DNA of 64,000 nt from Lentilactobacillus fungorum (GTDB taxonomy: Bacteria; Bacillota; Bacilli; Lactobacillales; Lactobacillaceae), in assembly GCF_016860605.1 (NCBI RefSeq), contig NZ_BNJR01000006.1, forward strand, positions 1 to 64,000. The letters run 5' to 3'. This document shows, in pieces, positions 7,407-16,828 of the stretch (the first letter of the stretch is position 1; each line of letters opens with the position of its first letter). Both the position numbers and the translations under genes were made by a program. The notes under the pieces are model-generated. The model saw only the letters and a list, made by a program, of their open reading frames with translations. It was not told the origin of the DNA and made no database searches.

Positions 7407-8858
7407 ATGTTAAGTATTGGACTTTCGATGTTGTGGTTATCGCGGTTTCAATTCGCGATGACGACGGTCTTTCACTTCTTCTTCGTACCGTTTTCGATTG
7501 GTTTAGCATTCATCGTTGCAATTATGGAAACGGTCTACGTGGTTAAGAAAGATGAAACCTATAAAAACATGGCGAAATTCTGGGGGAAAATTTTCTTGTA
7601 TAGTTTCGCCGTGGGGGTCGTGACCGGGATTATCCAGGAGTTCCAATTTGGGATGAACTGGTCTGACTATTCACGTTTTATGGGTGATATTTTTGGTGCG
7701 CCACTGGCCATTGAAGCATTGGCAGCTTTCTTCATGGAGTCAACGTTTATCGGCCTTTGGATGTTTACTTGGGATCGATTTAATAAAACGATTCACTGTT
7801 TATTCATTTGGTTGACGGCCTTTGGCTCGACGTTGTCGGCACTATGGATTTTAGCCGCTAATAGTTTCATGCAAAACCCAGTTGGCTACGCAATGAATGC
7901 TGCTCAACATAAGGTTGAGATGACAAGCTTTTCTGCCGTTATTATGAATCGGCAGCTGTGGAATGAGTTTCCACACGTTATCTTTGGGGCTTTTTTGACG
8001 GCCGCCTTTGTTGTCGCCGGCTGTTCGGCATGGCGATTGCTTAAGAAGGATCACGAGCACTTTTATCGCAAGTCATTGAAAGTTTCATTGATTATTGGTC
8101 TTTGTGCCTGCTTAGGTTCCGTTTGGTCAGGCGATACGCAAACGCGTTATCTGATTAATAATCAACCAATGAAATTTGCCGCAATGGAAGGCCTTGACAA
8201 GAATACAACCAATCAGGGTAATTGGAAGGTTGCCGGCGGGTTTAAGAACCATCAAAGTACTTGGTCGATTGAAGTACCATATGTTCTCAATATTCTTGGT
8301 CACCATAGTTTAAATGGTACCTTTAAAGGTCAAAACCAGGTGAACAAGGAGTTGAAGGCTAAGTATAACAAGAATGATCAAACTAGAAACTATTATGTCC
8401 CAACTCGAACCTTATTCTGGAGCTTTAGAATTATGGCAATTTCAGCCGGCTTATTTGGGTTAGTTGCCATCGTTGGTTTGTGGTTCAACCGGATGAAATC
8501 ACAGACAATTATGCGCCAGCGCTGGTTCTTGTATCTCATGGGGTTAATGGTTTGGTTACCATTCATTGTGAATACCTGTGGCTGGTTCATTACTGAATTT
8601 GGTCGTTATCCATGGGTTGTTTATGGCCTCTTGACGATTGCTGATGCTGTTTCACCGACCTCAACTGTTGCAAGCTTGCTGTTTACTAATATTGTTTACT
8701 TCCTAATCTTTGCATCACTTGGTGCAGTTATGATTATATTGAGCCATCGAGTACTCAAACAAGGGCCGGATTCGGTGGCAACCGATGGCTACTCATCCAA
8801 GCCTGAAAAGACAGCAGACGTAGATCCTTATGAAATGGGGGCGGCACATAATGACTAA
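7407..8858 (+). CDS. cydA: Cytochrome bd ubiquinol/menaquinol oxidase subunit I
   Basis: The 483-aa polytopic haem protein is the quinol-oxidising subunit of the cytochrome bd terminal oxidase, which reduces O2 to water. It shows the N-terminal FHFFFVPFSIG segment whose His (residue 23) corresponds to the haem b595 ligand, and the invariant FGRYPW signature in the quinol-oxidation region. Its length fits the short Q-loop form of Firmicutes. A strong GGGGGG RBS precedes ATG. It overlaps cydB by 8 bp. It needs haem, which this organism probably imports through the operon at 457-5051. Confidence 0.96.
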   Translation: MLSIGLSMLWLSRFQFAMTTVFHFFFVPFSIGLAFIVAIMETVYVVKKDETYKNMAKFWGKIFLYSFAVGVVTGIIQEFQFGMNWSDYSRFMGDIFGAPLAIEALAAFFMESTFIGLWMFTWDRFNKTIHCLFIWLTAFGSTLSALWILAANSFMQNPVGYAMNAAQHKVEMTSFSAVIMNRQLWNEFPHVIFGAFLTAAFVVAGCSAWRLLKKDHEHFYRKSLKVSLIIGLCACLGSVWSGDTQTRYLINNQPMKFAAMEGLDKNTTNQGNWKVAGGFKNHQSTWSIEVPYVLNILGHHSLNGTFKGQNQVNKELKAKYNKNDQTRNYYVPTRTLFWSFRIMAISAGLFGLVAIVGLWFNRMKSQTIMRQRWFLYLMGLMVWLPFIVNTCGWFITEFGRYPWVVYGLLTIADAVSPTSTVASLLFTNIVYFLIFASLGAVMIILSHRVLKQGPDSVATDGYSSKPEKTADVDPYEMGAAHND

Positions 8859-9861
8859 CCTACAATTCCTCTGGTTTCTATTAATTGGTGTTTTGTTTAG
8901 CGGGTTCTTCTTTTTGGAAGGCTTTGATTTTGGAATCGGCATGGCCGTCCGAACCTTTGCACGAAATCGTGATGAGCGAGACGTTGTGATTCAAACAATT
9001 GGGCCACACTGGGATGGTAACGAAGTTTGGCTGATCACTGCCGGTGGTGCGATGTTTGCATCATTTCCAATGTGGTACGCCTCACTGTTTTCAGGATATT
9101 ATCTAGTTTTGTTCTTGATTTTAGTTGCCCTCATTTTCCGAGGAGTTTCGTTTGAATTTCGAGCTAATATGCGAACAGATCAATGGCGAAACTTCTGGGA
9201 ATGGGCAGCGACCATTGGCAGTTTTTGTGCAGCTTTCTTGTTTGGAATGATGTTTACCAGCATGATTCAGGGCATGCCAATTGATGCTAATGGTAATATT
9301 TACGGTGGCTTTACCGACTACGTTAACTGGTTCTCGCTAGTTGGCGGCGTGGCAGTTTCGCTTCTCTGCTTTATTCACGGGCTTAACTTTATCCGCCTGA
9401 AGACGAGTGGCGAACTCCGTGACCGTGCTCAGAAATGGAGTAAAGTCCTTTATCCAGTGTTACTTGCTGGTGAAGTGGTCTTTGTAATTTTACTCTACTT
9501 GACTACTGATTTCTTTGCTAAGAAGCCAGCTTCAACTTGGTCGATTTTGATTGCCTTGGTCATCTTCACTCTGGCAGCTTGGTGGGGTGCCCAAGCCAAG
9601 CACGATTGGCTGTCATTTCTGGCTAGTGGCTTGTCGCTCATTAGCGTGGTCGTCCTGATTTTTAACGGGATATTCCCGCGGGTTATGATTGCCAATAACA
9701 GTGTCAATTCAATTTTGATTAAGAACGCATCAAGTTCGCCGTATACGTTGCATTTGATGACGATTTTAACCTTTACGATTCTACCAATTGTGCTCATTTA
9801 CTTTATCTGGAGCTACTGGGTATTTTATAAGCGATTAAAGTCACCAAAGCAGGCTGCTTAG
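8851..9861 (+). CDS. cydB: Cytochrome bd oxidase subunit II
   Basis: The 336-aa membrane subunit begins with about nine hydrophobic segments and contains the family motif FFFLEGFDFGIGM near the N terminus, followed by GPHWDGNEVWLI. It is the partner of CydA in the bd oxidase. ATG 8851 overlaps the cydA stop and has GGGGGCGG upstream; the earlier in-frame ATG at 8830 would lie inside cydA and lacks an RBS. A terminator-like hairpin follows before the cydDC genes. Confidence 0.95.
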   Translation: MTNLQFLWFLLIGVLFSGFFFLEGFDFGIGMAVRTFARNRDERDVVIQTIGPHWDGNEVWLITAGGAMFASFPMWYASLFSGYYLVLFLILVALIFRGVSFEFRANMRTDQWRNFWEWAATIGSFCAAFLFGMMFTSMIQGMPIDANGNIYGGFTDYVNWFSLVGGVAVSLLCFIHGLNFIRLKTSGELRDRAQKWSKVLYPVLLAGEVVFVILLYLTTDFFAKKPASTWSILIALVIFTLAAWWGAQAKHDWLSFLASGLSLISVVVLIFNGIFPRVMIANNSVNSILIKNASSSPYTLHLMTILTFTILPIVLIYFIWSYWVFYKRLKSPKQAA

Positions 9862-9926
9862 ATTTAAATAGTTGTTTTGATAAAACATTATTATAGTGGG
9901 TCGTTTCGGTTGATAGCCGTAGCGGC

Positions 9927-9966
9927 AAAAATGGAAGGTTCAATGCGGTTGGATCTTCTATTTTTT
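9927..9966 (+). terminator. Terminator between cydAB and cydDC
   Basis: A 15-bp stem (AAAAATGGAAGGTTC with GGATCTTCTATTTTT, three G-T wobbles) ends in a T run. It would separate or dampen expression of cydDC relative to cydAB. Confidence 0.7.
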
Positions 9967-10023
9967 ACATAATTTTGCTGAATTTAATTGCGCCAGCTTA
10001 TTTCATCGTGCACAATTTTTCTT

Positions 10024-10029
10024 TATAAT
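10024..10029 (+). promoter_or_regulatory. -10 box of a cydD promoter
   Basis: A perfect TATAAT lies about 33 nt before the TTG start. Only a weak -35 (TTTCAT, 17-nt spacing) is present. Together with the terminator at 9927 this suggests a separate cydDC transcript. Confidence 0.4.
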
Positions 10030-10061
10030 TAAGGGAGACTATCGGGTAGGGGGCTGTTATT

Positions 10062-11792
10062 TTGATTGATAAAAGATTATTTAGTTTGCCTGGAATGAAG
10101 CGGTACATGGGGATTTTAGGGGTTTTGGTTTTTATCCAAGCACTTGCCGTCATTGTTCAAGCACGATATTTATCTGTTGCCATTGTGAACTTGTGGAACT
10201 TACAACCCTTGAGTTCAATCGTGCTGCCAACAAGCATTTTTATCGTCGCTTTTTTGGCTCGCCATCTGTTGACGGTAGCGCAAAACCGCGTCTTGTTCCC
10301 GTTTGTGGAAACGACCAGTGGGAAAATGCGAGAAGATTTGATGGCCAAAATTTTTCGACTGGGTCCGGCTGAAATCGATAAGCGGGGGACAGGTAATATT
10401 GTGACAATGGCATTGGAAGGAATTGATCAAGTTCAAACTTATCTCATGTTAGTGATTATTAAGATGTTGGACATGTCCATTACCCCATGGTTGATTTTAA
10501 TCTATATTTTATTTATTCGCTGGGAGCAAGTCATTTTTTTGTTTATCATTTTTCCGGTGATTATCTTGTTTATGGTCATCTTAGGGTTAGCGGCACAAAG
10601 CAAAGCTGATCGCCAGTACGAAGGCTATCAGCACTTATCAAATCATTTCGTTGATACGTTGCGGGGGTTATCAACATTAAAGCAGCTGGGCTTATCCAAA
10701 CGTTACGCCAACAATGTTTATTCGGTAAGTGAATCTTATCGAAAAGAAACCATGTCCACCTTGCGGATTGCATTAACATCAACGTTTGCCCTTGATTTTT
10801 TCACAACGTTATCGATTGCGGTCGTCGCCGTTTTTCTTGGCTTTGATCTCATGGATGGGAAGGTAATGTTGTTGCCGGCCTTAACCATTCTGGTGTTAGC
10901 GCCAGAGTATTTTTTACCCATTCGGAATTTTGCTAACGATTATCATGCAACCTTGAACGGTAAAAATGCGATGACAGCTGTTTTGGAGGTCTTACAGCAA
11001 CCGGAAATGAAGCAGCGTGACGTGTTACCCGCTTTTAAATGGGATGAAGCAGCCACTCTGGAAGTCGATCAGGCAACCTATACGTACCCAAATGCCGACC
11101 GGCCCGCATTGGCAGACATTTCGTTCAAAATCCGGGGGATGCAAAAAATTGGGATTATTGGGGCCTCTGGCTCTGGAAAATCAACGCTGATCAATTTAAT
11201 TGGTGGGTTTCTGGCACCTGACCAACCTAATCAAGTTGCGATTAACGGTACCAAATTGCCCCATTTAGACCAAACAGCTTGGCAAAAGAACTTTCTGTAT
11301 ATTCCGCAAAACCCTTACTTATTTCACGCTTCCCTAGCCGATAATATTTCGTTTTACGTTGACAATGCTTCGAAGCAATCAATTCATGATGCGGCTGAAC
11401 GAGCAGGACTGGCCAGCTGGATTAAGACACTGCCGGCGGGTTTGGACACGATGATTGGTGAAGGAGCGCGAACGGTTAGCGGAGGCCAAGCCCAGCGAAT
11501 TGCGTTGGCTCGCGCTTTCTTGGATACCGACCGAAAAGTGCTCTTGTTTGACGAACCAACTGCCCATTTGGATATTGAAACCGAAGCGGCTTTGAAGCAG
11601 GATATTTTGCCAGTCTTTAACGATCACCTCGTCTTTTTTGCAACTCATCGACTTCATTGGATTAGTGAGATGGACTATGTATTAGTGATGGACCACGGTC
11701 AATTGGTTGAACAAGGAACCCCAGCAGAACTGGCTCGACAAAATGGGGATTATGTTCAATTACGTTCGGAAATGGAGGCGGCAGATCTATGA
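10062..11792 (+). CDS. cydD: Thiol reductant ABC exporter subunit CydD
   Basis: The 576-aa half-transporter has six N-terminal membrane helices (to about residue 310). The ATPase domain carries Walker A GASGSGKST, signature VSGGQAQR, Walker B LLFDEPT and the H-loop ATHR. CydDC exports thiols such as cysteine or glutathione and is needed to assemble cytochrome bd. The start is TTG 10062, with TAGGGGG 8 nt upstream and no in-frame ATG nearby. ATGA overlap couples it to cydC. Its place after cydAB supports the CydD name over a generic multidrug exporter. Confidence 0.9.
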   Translation: MIDKRLFSLPGMKRYMGILGVLVFIQALAVIVQARYLSVAIVNLWNLQPLSSIVLPTSIFIVAFLARHLLTVAQNRVLFPFVETTSGKMREDLMAKIFRLGPAEIDKRGTGNIVTMALEGIDQVQTYLMLVIIKMLDMSITPWLILIYILFIRWEQVIFLFIIFPVIILFMVILGLAAQSKADRQYEGYQHLSNHFVDTLRGLSTLKQLGLSKRYANNVYSVSESYRKETMSTLRIALTSTFALDFFTTLSIAVVAVFLGFDLMDGKVMLLPALTILVLAPEYFLPIRNFANDYHATLNGKNAMTAVLEVLQQPEMKQRDVLPAFKWDEAATLEVDQATYTYPNADRPALADISFKIRGMQKIGIIGASGSGKSTLINLIGGFLAPDQPNQVAINGTKLPHLDQTAWQKNFLYIPQNPYLFHASLADNISFYVDNASKQSIHDAAERAGLASWIKTLPAGLDTMIGEGARTVSGGQAQRIALARAFLDTDRKVLLFDEPTAHLDIETEAALKQDILPVFNDHLVFFATHRLHWISEMDYVLVMDHGQLVEQGTPAELARQNGDYVQLRSEMEAADL

Positions 11793-13549
11793 AACGGTTA
11801 AGAAAAACGTTTGCCAATGATACATGGGTAATGCCTTACCTTAGGAAATACAAGGGATTGTTGACCTTGGTGTTATTTCTTGGATTTATGACCTTCTTTT
11901 CCGGCGGGGCGTTAATGTTTAATTCTGGTTATTTGATTAGTGAAGCGGCTCGCCAACCAACCAGTATTATCTATATTTATGTGCCAGTTGTGTTGGCACG
12001 GGCGTTTGGGATTGCTCGGCCATCCTTTAGGTATGTTGAACGGCTGACCAGTCATAACTGGGTGCTTAAGATTGTTTCTGACTTTCGAAAGAAGCTTTAT
12101 GAATCAGTGGAAAAAAAGGCTTCAGCGATTCAACGTTCTCACCAAACGGGCGATATATTGAGTATTTTAGCTGATGATATTGAGCATATCGAAAACCTCT
12201 ATCTACGAACTGTTTTTCCAATGGTCATTGGCTGGTTATTGTATTTATTTATCGTAATCGGCATCGGGGCGCTTAACTGGGTTGTGGGTCTTTTGATGTT
12301 ATTATTGCTTGGCGTCATCGTGGTTATCTTGCCATTAGCATCGGTTGCCACTAATGGCACTCGAGAATATCGACAACACCAAATTCAACACAGCTTTTAT
12401 ACCAACCTTACCGATGAAGTCTTAGGATTGGGTGATTGGCTGATTTCAGGTCGGTACACGGACTTTATGAATCTGCAGAAAAAGCCGATTAAAGAAATTG
12501 CCGAATTAAGACGAAAAGATCACTTCTATCAATGGTGGCGGTCATTTTTTGTTCAGTTCATTGTCTTATTAACAACGGTAACGTTATTAATTTGGGGGGC
12601 TTATTCATTTACTGCCAGCAAATCATTAGCAAACTGGGTAGCTGCTTTTGCGTTAGCGATCTTTCCGGCGGTCTCACCGTTTTTAAATATTAGCCAGGGC
12701 GCATCAGAATGGCCGGTTTATCGCCGTTCAATTGAGCGGGTCAACCAGCTGGATCAAAACCAGGTCAAACCAGTTAAGCAAACGACACTTACAGAACCAT
12801 TTAAATCGCTTAGCATCGATAGGGTTTCGTTCCGTTACCCGGACGGCAATCGAGATATTGTTAAGGATATCTCAATGACGATCCACCCCGGCGAAAAGGT
12901 CGCATTATTAGGGCCAAGTGGGACTGGTAAAAGTACGTTGCTTAAACTATTGGTCGGTGATTTGCTGCCTAATCAAGGACACATAATGATTAATGGTAAA
13001 GACGTTGCTGGCCTCCAAGAAGTTCGTTCGGCTTTGTTTGGGATTTTGGATCAGCAACCCTATCTGTTTGATACGACGGTCATGAATAACGTTCGGCTTG
13101 GCAATGTTAACGCCAGTGACGATGACGTTAAGCAAGCAATTGCCGCCGTTGGGCTAAAAGCCTTAATTGAGTCGTTGCCTGATCAGTACGATACGCAGGT
13201 TCAAGAGGCCGGCAGTCGGTTTTCCGGTGGTGAGCGTCAGCGGTTATCACTGGCCCGGATTCTGTTGCAGGACGCACCAATCATCATTTTAGATGAACCG
13301 ACCGTCAGTTTAGATCCGATTACGGAGAAAAAATTACTGGATGAGGTCTTCAATCTGTTGCACGATAAGACGATTATTTGGGTGACCCATCATTTAGCCG
13401 GCATTAATCACGTCGATCAAGTTCGTTTCTTGGAAAACGGCCACTTTGATATGCAGGGGACCCCCCAGGAATTGTATCGAACTCAGCCAAGGTTTCGATC
13501 ATTATATGACTTGGATCGGGGAAAGACTGCCGAGTCCGCAATTGAATAG
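11789..13549 (+). CDS. cydC: Thiol reductant ABC exporter subunit CydC
   Basis: The 586-aa half-transporter pairs with CydD. It has a membrane domain (about residues 20-320) followed by an ATPase with Walker A GPSGTGKST, signature FSGGERQRLSLAR, Walker B IIILDEPT and the H-loop THHLAG. Its ATG overlaps the cydD stop (ATGA). The pair forms the heterodimeric exporter required for bd oxidase maturation. A strong bidirectional terminator follows. Confidence 0.9.
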   Translation: MKRLRKTFANDTWVMPYLRKYKGLLTLVLFLGFMTFFSGGALMFNSGYLISEAARQPTSIIYIYVPVVLARAFGIARPSFRYVERLTSHNWVLKIVSDFRKKLYESVEKKASAIQRSHQTGDILSILADDIEHIENLYLRTVFPMVIGWLLYLFIVIGIGALNWVVGLLMLLLLGVIVVILPLASVATNGTREYRQHQIQHSFYTNLTDEVLGLGDWLISGRYTDFMNLQKKPIKEIAELRRKDHFYQWWRSFFVQFIVLLTTVTLLIWGAYSFTASKSLANWVAAFALAIFPAVSPFLNISQGASEWPVYRRSIERVNQLDQNQVKPVKQTTLTEPFKSLSIDRVSFRYPDGNRDIVKDISMTIHPGEKVALLGPSGTGKSTLLKLLVGDLLPNQGHIMINGKDVAGLQEVRSALFGILDQQPYLFDTTVMNNVRLGNVNASDDDVKQAIAAVGLKALIESLPDQYDTQVQEAGSRFSGGERQRLSLARILLQDAPIIILDEPTVSLDPITEKKLLDEVFNLLHDKTIIWVTHHLAGINHVDQVRFLENGHFDMQGTPQELYRTQPRFRSLYDLDRGKTAESAIE

Positions 13550-13574
13550 CCCAGGTGGTAAATATTCGAACCAA

Positions 13575-13640
13575 AACCTACAATCAAAGCCAGCTAAGCG
13601 GTAATTTTGCAACGCTAGCTGGCTTTGATTGTAAGTTTTT
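13575..13640. terminator. Bidirectional terminator between cydC and the hydrolase gene
   Basis: A near-perfect stem of over 20 bp has arms centred on ACAATCAAAGCCAGCT and AGCTGGCTTTGATTGT, with flanking A and T runs. It serves both convergent genes. Confidence 0.85.
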
Positions 13641-13643
13641 GAT

Positions 13644-14204
13644 TTATTTTAGTAATAACCGCAATTCTTCAAATGCCACTGGTAACTGTTGGTCATCTGA
13701 AGAATCAGTAAAATGATGCCCCGTCGGCATTAAAACGAATTTGGCATGCAAGTGTCTTGCCATCGTTAACGTATACGGATAAGGAACGCTCGGATCATTA
13801 AGCGCTGAAATAACGGTGGCCTTGCGAACCTTAGCATGAATGATTTGATAGTTGACAGGCTGATTAACAAATGAGTCCAATTCAGGTAGGGTCCAAATGG
13901 GTTCGTCAAATCCCGAAACCAATAAGAGGTTGACATGGTGAATTTCAGTCTGTTCTAAGTAACGAAGGACTTGAATACAGCCAAGGCTATGGCCGACAAG
14001 CGTGATGCCATCTTCTTCCACAATGTGGTTTTGGCAGTATTGATCCCAAACCGTGGCAACGGGATGATTGGCGTCGGGAAAGTTTAGTTTCTTGAACGGA
14101 ATCTTTAAATGAGATTCTACCTGTTTTTCCAACCAAGGAAACCAGTGATCCTCGGCATAAGAGGTGTAGCCGTGAAACATGTAGACGCATGGAGAAGTCA
14201 TCAT
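13644..14204 (-). CDS. RBBP9/YdeN-family alpha/beta hydrolase
   Basis: This small serine hydrolase has 186 aa. The oxyanion region FHGYTSYAEDHWFPWL lies near the N terminus, the nucleophile elbow is GHSLG (about residue 81), and a C-terminal His sits in the PTGHHF segment, giving the expected Ser/His pair. Its substrate is unknown. It lies 14 bp downstream of the polyprenyl synthase gene on the same strand, so the two are probably co-transcribed. AGGAAGTG precedes the paired ATG codons. Confidence 0.8.
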   Translation of the reverse strand: MMTSPCVYMFHGYTSYAEDHWFPWLEKQVESHLKIPFKKLNFPDANHPVATVWDQYCQNHIVEEDGITLVGHSLGCIQVLRYLEQTEIHHVNLLLVSGFDEPIWTLPELDSFVNQPVNYQIIHAKVRKATVISALNDPSVPYPYTLTMARHLHAKFVLMPTGHHFTDSSDDQQLPVAFEELRLLLK

Positions 14205-14218
14205 ATCACTTCCTCGGA

Positions 14219-15193
14219 TTATTGTTCTCGTGATAGCAAAAGAGTTGTCAAGCGCTTCAAATCAACTTTGGCCTGCTGGGGTGGTAGCCGCTCAATTAAG
14301 GCTAACGCTTCACGAGTTATGCGATCAGCGACAGCGAGTGCTTTTTGAACACCGCCGACGTCGATCACGATCTGCTGAATCTGTTCAATATCTTGATTAG
14401 ATAGCTGTTGTTTTTTAGCTAGAATTGGTGTTAACTGCTCGGTAACTTGATTAGCTAAAATAAGCGGCAGCGTATAAACCCCAGACTGGAGGTCCTCTAA
14501 AACGGGTTTTCGGGTCTTGGCTGAGTTGCCCTGATAATCTAGGACATCATCCAAGATTTGATAAGCCTGCCCAATTCGAAGCCCAATTTCGCCGCCCAGA
14601 TGAACCAGTTGATCAGGAGCATCAGTCAAAATAGCGCTTTGCTCAAAACTTAACCGAAACAGCTCGGCAGTTTTACCAGTGATTTCGTGAAAATAGTCCT
14701 GCGCCGTCATTTTAGGGTTATAATTGTAACTCATCTGATCAAGTTCGCCATTTAAGATTAGCTGCATTGCCTTAACGTGCCGTTGCATATTTTTAGGATC
14801 TTGGCTAGCCTTTAGGACTTCAGTAAAGTAACAGGTGAATAAATAATCACCGGCATAAATGGCGTTTTTTTGGCCATATTCCGTGTGAATGGTCGCAACG
14901 CCTCGCCTAACTGGAGATTGGTCGATGACGTCATCGTGAATTAGCGTTGCAACGTGGAGCAGTTCAATCGCGGCAGCTCCAGAGCGAAGAGTAGCTGGCT
15001 CACGTTTTTGACCAAATTCTGAAAAAATGTAAAAAAAACCCGGTCGTAGTAATTTGCCGCTTGCTTTAAGTAACTGCAAAACCTTATGATGAATGGGTTG
15101 ATTATTAAGATCAACAACTTTTAATAAGTACGGCTGTAAGTTGCCAAGTTCTGTTTGGATGCGTGGAAATTGGCGCCAGAGTTGATGGACCAT
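14219..15193 (-). CDS. Polyprenyl diphosphate synthase, probably for the quinone side chain
   Basis: The protein of about 324 aa is a trans-isoprenyl diphosphate synthase. The first Asp-rich motif is HDDVID (with VRRG after it) and the second is LDDVLDY, both needed for Mg-diphosphate binding. It elongates allylic diphosphate with IPP to a long chain such as heptaprenyl or octaprenyl. No partner component I (HepS-like) is in the window. The location beside ndh and cyd suggests a role in the menaquinone tail, which is inference. ATG 15193 with TTGAGG 7 nt upstream is preferred over the TTG at 15205. Confidence 0.82.
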   Translation of the reverse strand: MVHQLWRQFPRIQTELGNLQPYLLKVVDLNNQPIHHKVLQLLKASGKLLRPGFFYIFSEFGQKREPATLRSGAAAIELLHVATLIHDDVIDQSPVRRGVATIHTEYGQKNAIYAGDYLFTCYFTEVLKASQDPKNMQRHVKAMQLILNGELDQMSYNYNPKMTAQDYFHEITGKTAELFRLSFEQSAILTDAPDQLVHLGGEIGLRIGQAYQILDDVLDYQGNSAKTRKPVLEDLQSGVYTLPLILANQVTEQLTPILAKKQQLSNQDIEQIQQIVIDVGGVQKALAVADRITREALALIERLPPQQAKVDLKRLTTLLLSREQ

Positions 15194-15306
15194 GGTATAC
15201 CTCAAATTTAACGAATTTTTAACTACAACTTCTAAGATACAAATTCAAACCCAGGTTGTCAATCAAACAAGCGGATAACTTTAAAACAAAAAAGAGGGCG
15301 AGCAAT

Positions 15307-16824
15307 GTGCATCAATTCATGCAAACATTAATCGATCGAAGGGCTGCGTTGATTCAAGCGTTGGGCCAGCATATACAAATTTCATTTTGGGCGCTGTTAA
15401 TTGCCATTTTGATTGCGGTACCAGCGGCCATCTGGGTACGGCGCTCCCCTAAACTTGCTCAGATTATTTTGCAGTTTACCGGAATTCTTCAAACAATTCC
15501 GTCACTGGCTTTGTTGGGACTGTTGATTCCATTTGTCGGTATCGGAACGATTCCGGCAGTGATTGCGCTGGTGGTTTATGCGCTGCTGCCGATTTTTCAA
15601 AATACATATATCGGCTTAACCAATATCGATCCTTCGGTTGAAGAAGCAGCTGATGCGATGGGAATGTCGCCAACCAGAAAACTCTTGCGAGTGGAGTTGC
15701 CGATGACGATGCCGGTGATTATTTCGGGGATTCGAACCTCAACGGTGCTGATCATTGGGACAGCAACTTTAGCCGCCTTAATTGGGGCTGGGGGTCTCGG
15801 TAATTTTATTCTATTGGGCATTGATCGCGATAATAGTAGTCTCATCTTGCTAGGAGCGATTTCGGCTGCTGCCCTCGCTGTGGGCATGTCTTATTTAATT
15901 ACGATCTTAGAAAAATTAAAATTTAGGACAGCCGTATTCATCATCAGTGCAAGCGTTATATTTGGCGGTGGCTTCGCTATTTATAACGTGGCTTCTAAAA
16001 TTAATAACCAAGTCATCATTGCTGGTAAACTAGGAGCTGAGCCGGAGATCCTGATCAACATGTATCGGGATTTAATTGTTGCTAAAGACCCTAAAATGAC
16101 TGTGAAATTAAAGCCTAACTTTGGCAAAACCAGTTTTTTGTTTAGCGCATTGAAAAATAATCAAATTGATATTTACCCTGAGTTTACCGGAACGGTGCTG
16201 GAAACATTGACAAAGTCCAAAGACACCCCGCAAGGTTCAAATGCGATTTACCAGCTGGCCAAACGGCAATTAGCGAGTCAAGATCAGTTACGTTACTTGA
16301 AACCAATGGCTTATAATAATACTTATGGGCTGGCGGTTTCTAGTCAATTTGCCAGAAAGTACCATCTTAAAACCATTAGTGATCTCAGAAAGGTGACAGG
16401 TATCTTGAAAGCTGGAATGACAATGGAGTTCATGGACCGAAAAGATGGATTGAAGCGCGTTAAGCGCCGATATCAGCTCAAATTTCCCGTTAAGGGGATG
16501 GAACCTGAGTTGCGATACAAAGCAATTCAGGCAAGGCAAGTTAATTTGATTGACTGTTACTCGACTGACAGCCAACTCCGCCAGTATCACTTGACGTTGC
16601 TAAAGGATAATTTACATGTTTTCCCAACCTATCAAGGAGCACCCTTAATGACAGAAAAGTTTGCTCAACAACACCCGGAAATTGTGACCAGTTTAAATCA
16701 GTTAGCTGGGAGAATTACCGCAAAGCAAATCCAGGAAATGAATTATGAGGTTAATGTTTTAAACGAATCGCCAGCCAAAGTTGCTCGACATTACTTAGTG
16801 CGTCGTCAGTTGATAAAGGGGTGA
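15307..16824 (+). CDS. ABC transporter permease-substrate-binding fusion, EgtU/OpuB type (ergothioneine or quaternary amine)
   Basis: About 505 aa hold two modules. An OpuCB-like permease (residues about 20-215, with the EAA-loop segment VEEAADAMGMSP) is joined through a membrane helix to an extracellular OpuBC-like binding domain (about 235-505, with QIDIYPEFTGTVLE and MAYNNTYGLAV). This fusion is the architecture of EgtU, the ergothioneine importer of streptococci and Listeria, but choline, carnitine and betaine importers share it. The neighbouring disulfide-reductase-like gene favours a thiol substrate. The start GTG 15307 has GAGGG 8 nt upstream; the TTG at 15256 has no RBS. Confidence 0.8.
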   Translation: MHQFMQTLIDRRAALIQALGQHIQISFWALLIAILIAVPAAIWVRRSPKLAQIILQFTGILQTIPSLALLGLLIPFVGIGTIPAVIALVVYALLPIFQNTYIGLTNIDPSVEEAADAMGMSPTRKLLRVELPMTMPVIISGIRTSTVLIIGTATLAALIGAGGLGNFILLGIDRDNSSLILLGAISAAALAVGMSYLITILEKLKFRTAVFIISASVIFGGGFAIYNVASKINNQVIIAGKLGAEPEILINMYRDLIVAKDPKMTVKLKPNFGKTSFLFSALKNNQIDIYPEFTGTVLETLTKSKDTPQGSNAIYQLAKRQLASQDQLRYLKPMAYNNTYGLAVSSQFARKYHLKTISDLRKVTGILKAGMTMEFMDRKDGLKRVKRRYQLKFPVKGMEPELRYKAIQARQVNLIDCYSTDSQLRQYHLTLLKDNLHVFPTYQGAPLMTEKFAQQHPEIVTSLNQLAGRITAKQIQEMNYEVNVLNESPAKVARHYLVRRQLIKG

Positions 16825-16828
16825 TTGA

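Noticed and set aside
7256-7546. Leader peptide or small gene ahead of cydA
   Set aside because: It has no RBS, runs out of frame into cydA and shows no protein-like pattern.
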